Source: Dielma fastidiosa (GTDB lineage: Bacteria > Bacillota_I > Bacilli_A > Erysipelotrichales > Erysipelotrichaceae). From it: 64,000 bases of DNA. Each line of letters begins with the position of its first letter. The first letter of the stretch is position 1. A program made the translations under genes and the position numbers. Below are positions 63,230-64,000 of this stretch, one piece after another. Location of the stretch: assembly GCF_000313565.1 (NCBI RefSeq), contig NZ_HE578924.1, positions 189,595 through 253,594 of the forward strand. Direction: 5' to 3'. Below the pieces are notes generated by a model that ran no database searches, had not been told where the DNA came from, and saw only the letters and a list, made by a program, of their open reading frames with translations.

Positions 63230-64000
63230 TTATCTGAATAATGCTAATATGGCGGTTAGCTGACATTCTTTGATACTCGCTTTTCCTATCTTCTTACCAA
63301 TCGCTGCCCACTTCTCTGTTTGTGTTTGCTTTTCTTTTACGAATACTCGATATTCTCTCAAGATCTTCTCTTTATATCCGATCCCTTTTCTTGCGATCAC
63401 ATAACTCGCTGCCTGATGCACACTCATTCCCTTATCCCGTACATACTTCAATTTACCTATCAGTGACGTATACGCTGGTTCGACTTTGATCACTTCAACT
63501 CCTTCATAAGCTGCTTTTCGCTCGATGGCTTCACTGATCTGTGAATAAGCAAACTCACTCAGCATTCGATTCAGTCCTTTTGGCTGATAACGCTGTTTCC
63601 TCTTTTTATCACTAAAGTCCAAGGCTTCCATCACTAATGGTTTATGGGTACGCACACATTCATAAATGATCTTACTCGCTGTTTCCGCAATCTCATGCTT
63701 TCGCTGATTCCTTGTCTTTCCCTTTAGCTTCATCGGCAGGATCTGCTGTCTGCACAGATTGCCTTGCCGATCGATGTGGGCAACCGCGATATGATCCACA
63801 TTGATATCGATACCGATACTGCCTGCTTCCTTTTTGGTCACTATCATTTTGGGTTCCACCTCAATGATCGCTTTAATGATGAAATACTCACCATGGTCAT
63901 AGAGTTCATAAGCTACGGCTTTACCGACGGTATTATGCGGTAATCTGACTGCTCTTTCTAATTTCTCTGCATGATGATAAAACCGGATCGGTAAATGAAC
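63230..64000 (-). CDS. IS200/IS605 TnpB-related protein, 5' truncated by window edge
   Basis: 256 codons are open to the right edge; a GTG at 63,859 is only internal, since the frame continues upstream (VHLPIRFYHHAEKLERAVRL). The RuvC-type Asp is in GSIGIDINVDHIAVA and Glu in PLVMEALDFS. The third-acid region reads GMSVHQAASYVIARKG and the CxxC zinc ribbon is missing, as in the TnpB-related family. These are RNA-guided nuclease relatives or their derivatives. No tnpA is visible. Confidence 0.85.
   Translation of the reverse strand, partial: VHLPIRFYHHAEKLERAVRLPHNTVGKAVAYELYDHGEYFIIKAIIEVEPKMIVTKKEAGSIGIDINVDHIAVAHIDRQGNLCRQQILPMKLKGKTRNQRKHEIAETASKIIYECVRTHKPLVMEALDFSDKKRKQRYQPKGLNRMLSEFAYSQISEAIERKAAYEGVEVIKVEPAYTSLIGKLKYVRDKGMSVHQAASYVIARKGIGYKEKILREYRVFVKEKQTQTEKWAAIGKKIGKASIKECQLTAILALFR

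Overview
The window reads as a low-GC Firmicutes chromosome, most likely Erysipelotrichia-like. Support for this is a glgC-glgD-glgA cluster, an SLH/LysM surface protein, a class B sortase with a SpaA-like substrate, and CarD regulators. The genus is inference. Almost every gene lies on the minus strand.

Positions 1-27,690 are the right part of a siphovirus-type prophage inserted at the 3' end of the tmRNA gene; its left end lies outside the window. Reading right to left (its direction of transcription), it has: an integrase and att region; a CI-like repressor facing a Cro-like gene across a consensus promoter; an early block of very small genes, with two paralogous candidate small RNAs transcribed against them; a 3D-domain protein; a DnaD-like replication protein; a sliding-clamp-like protein; a ubiquitin-like conjugation cassette (possible Ub-like protein, E1/ThiF, E2/PRTRC-B); an HsdS-like protein; a second tyrosine recombinase; a late sigma-like regulator; HNH; terminases; portal; ClpP-like protease; capsid; head-tail connectors; major tail protein; tail chaperones; tape measure; Dit; Gp37-like; and a truncated baseplate gene.

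The prophage has an unusual number of candidate recoding sites. A canonical C CCA AAC site joins the two tail-chaperone frames. An A7 slip at the end of the capsid gene appends an X2/Ig-like domain. Two small early genes are each split across a canonical A-rich -1 heptamer. The E1 gene is broken at an A8 tract, in the opposite direction.

Positions 27,690-41,835 are core host genes: ssrA, smpB, a CapA-family lipoprotein, rnr, secG, a TcmP-like methyltransferase, eno, two tandem CarD-like proteins, a CBS-ACT protein, and a branched-chain amino acid ABC transporter (livF, livG, livM, livH, binding protein).

Positions 41,836-58,033 encode envelope functions: a 1466-residue SLH/LysM surface protein with a G10 tract in its coding sequence; tpiA and pgk; a PilT/PilC pseudopilus operon; a transglutaminase-like lipoprotein; a SpaA-like wall protein with an atypical sorting motif; and a class B sortase. 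Positions 58,157-61,849 carry the glycogen operon glgC-glgD-glgA. The last 2 kb is AT-rich and decayed, with a gene remnant, strong hairpins, and an IS200/IS605 TnpB-related gene running off the right edge.
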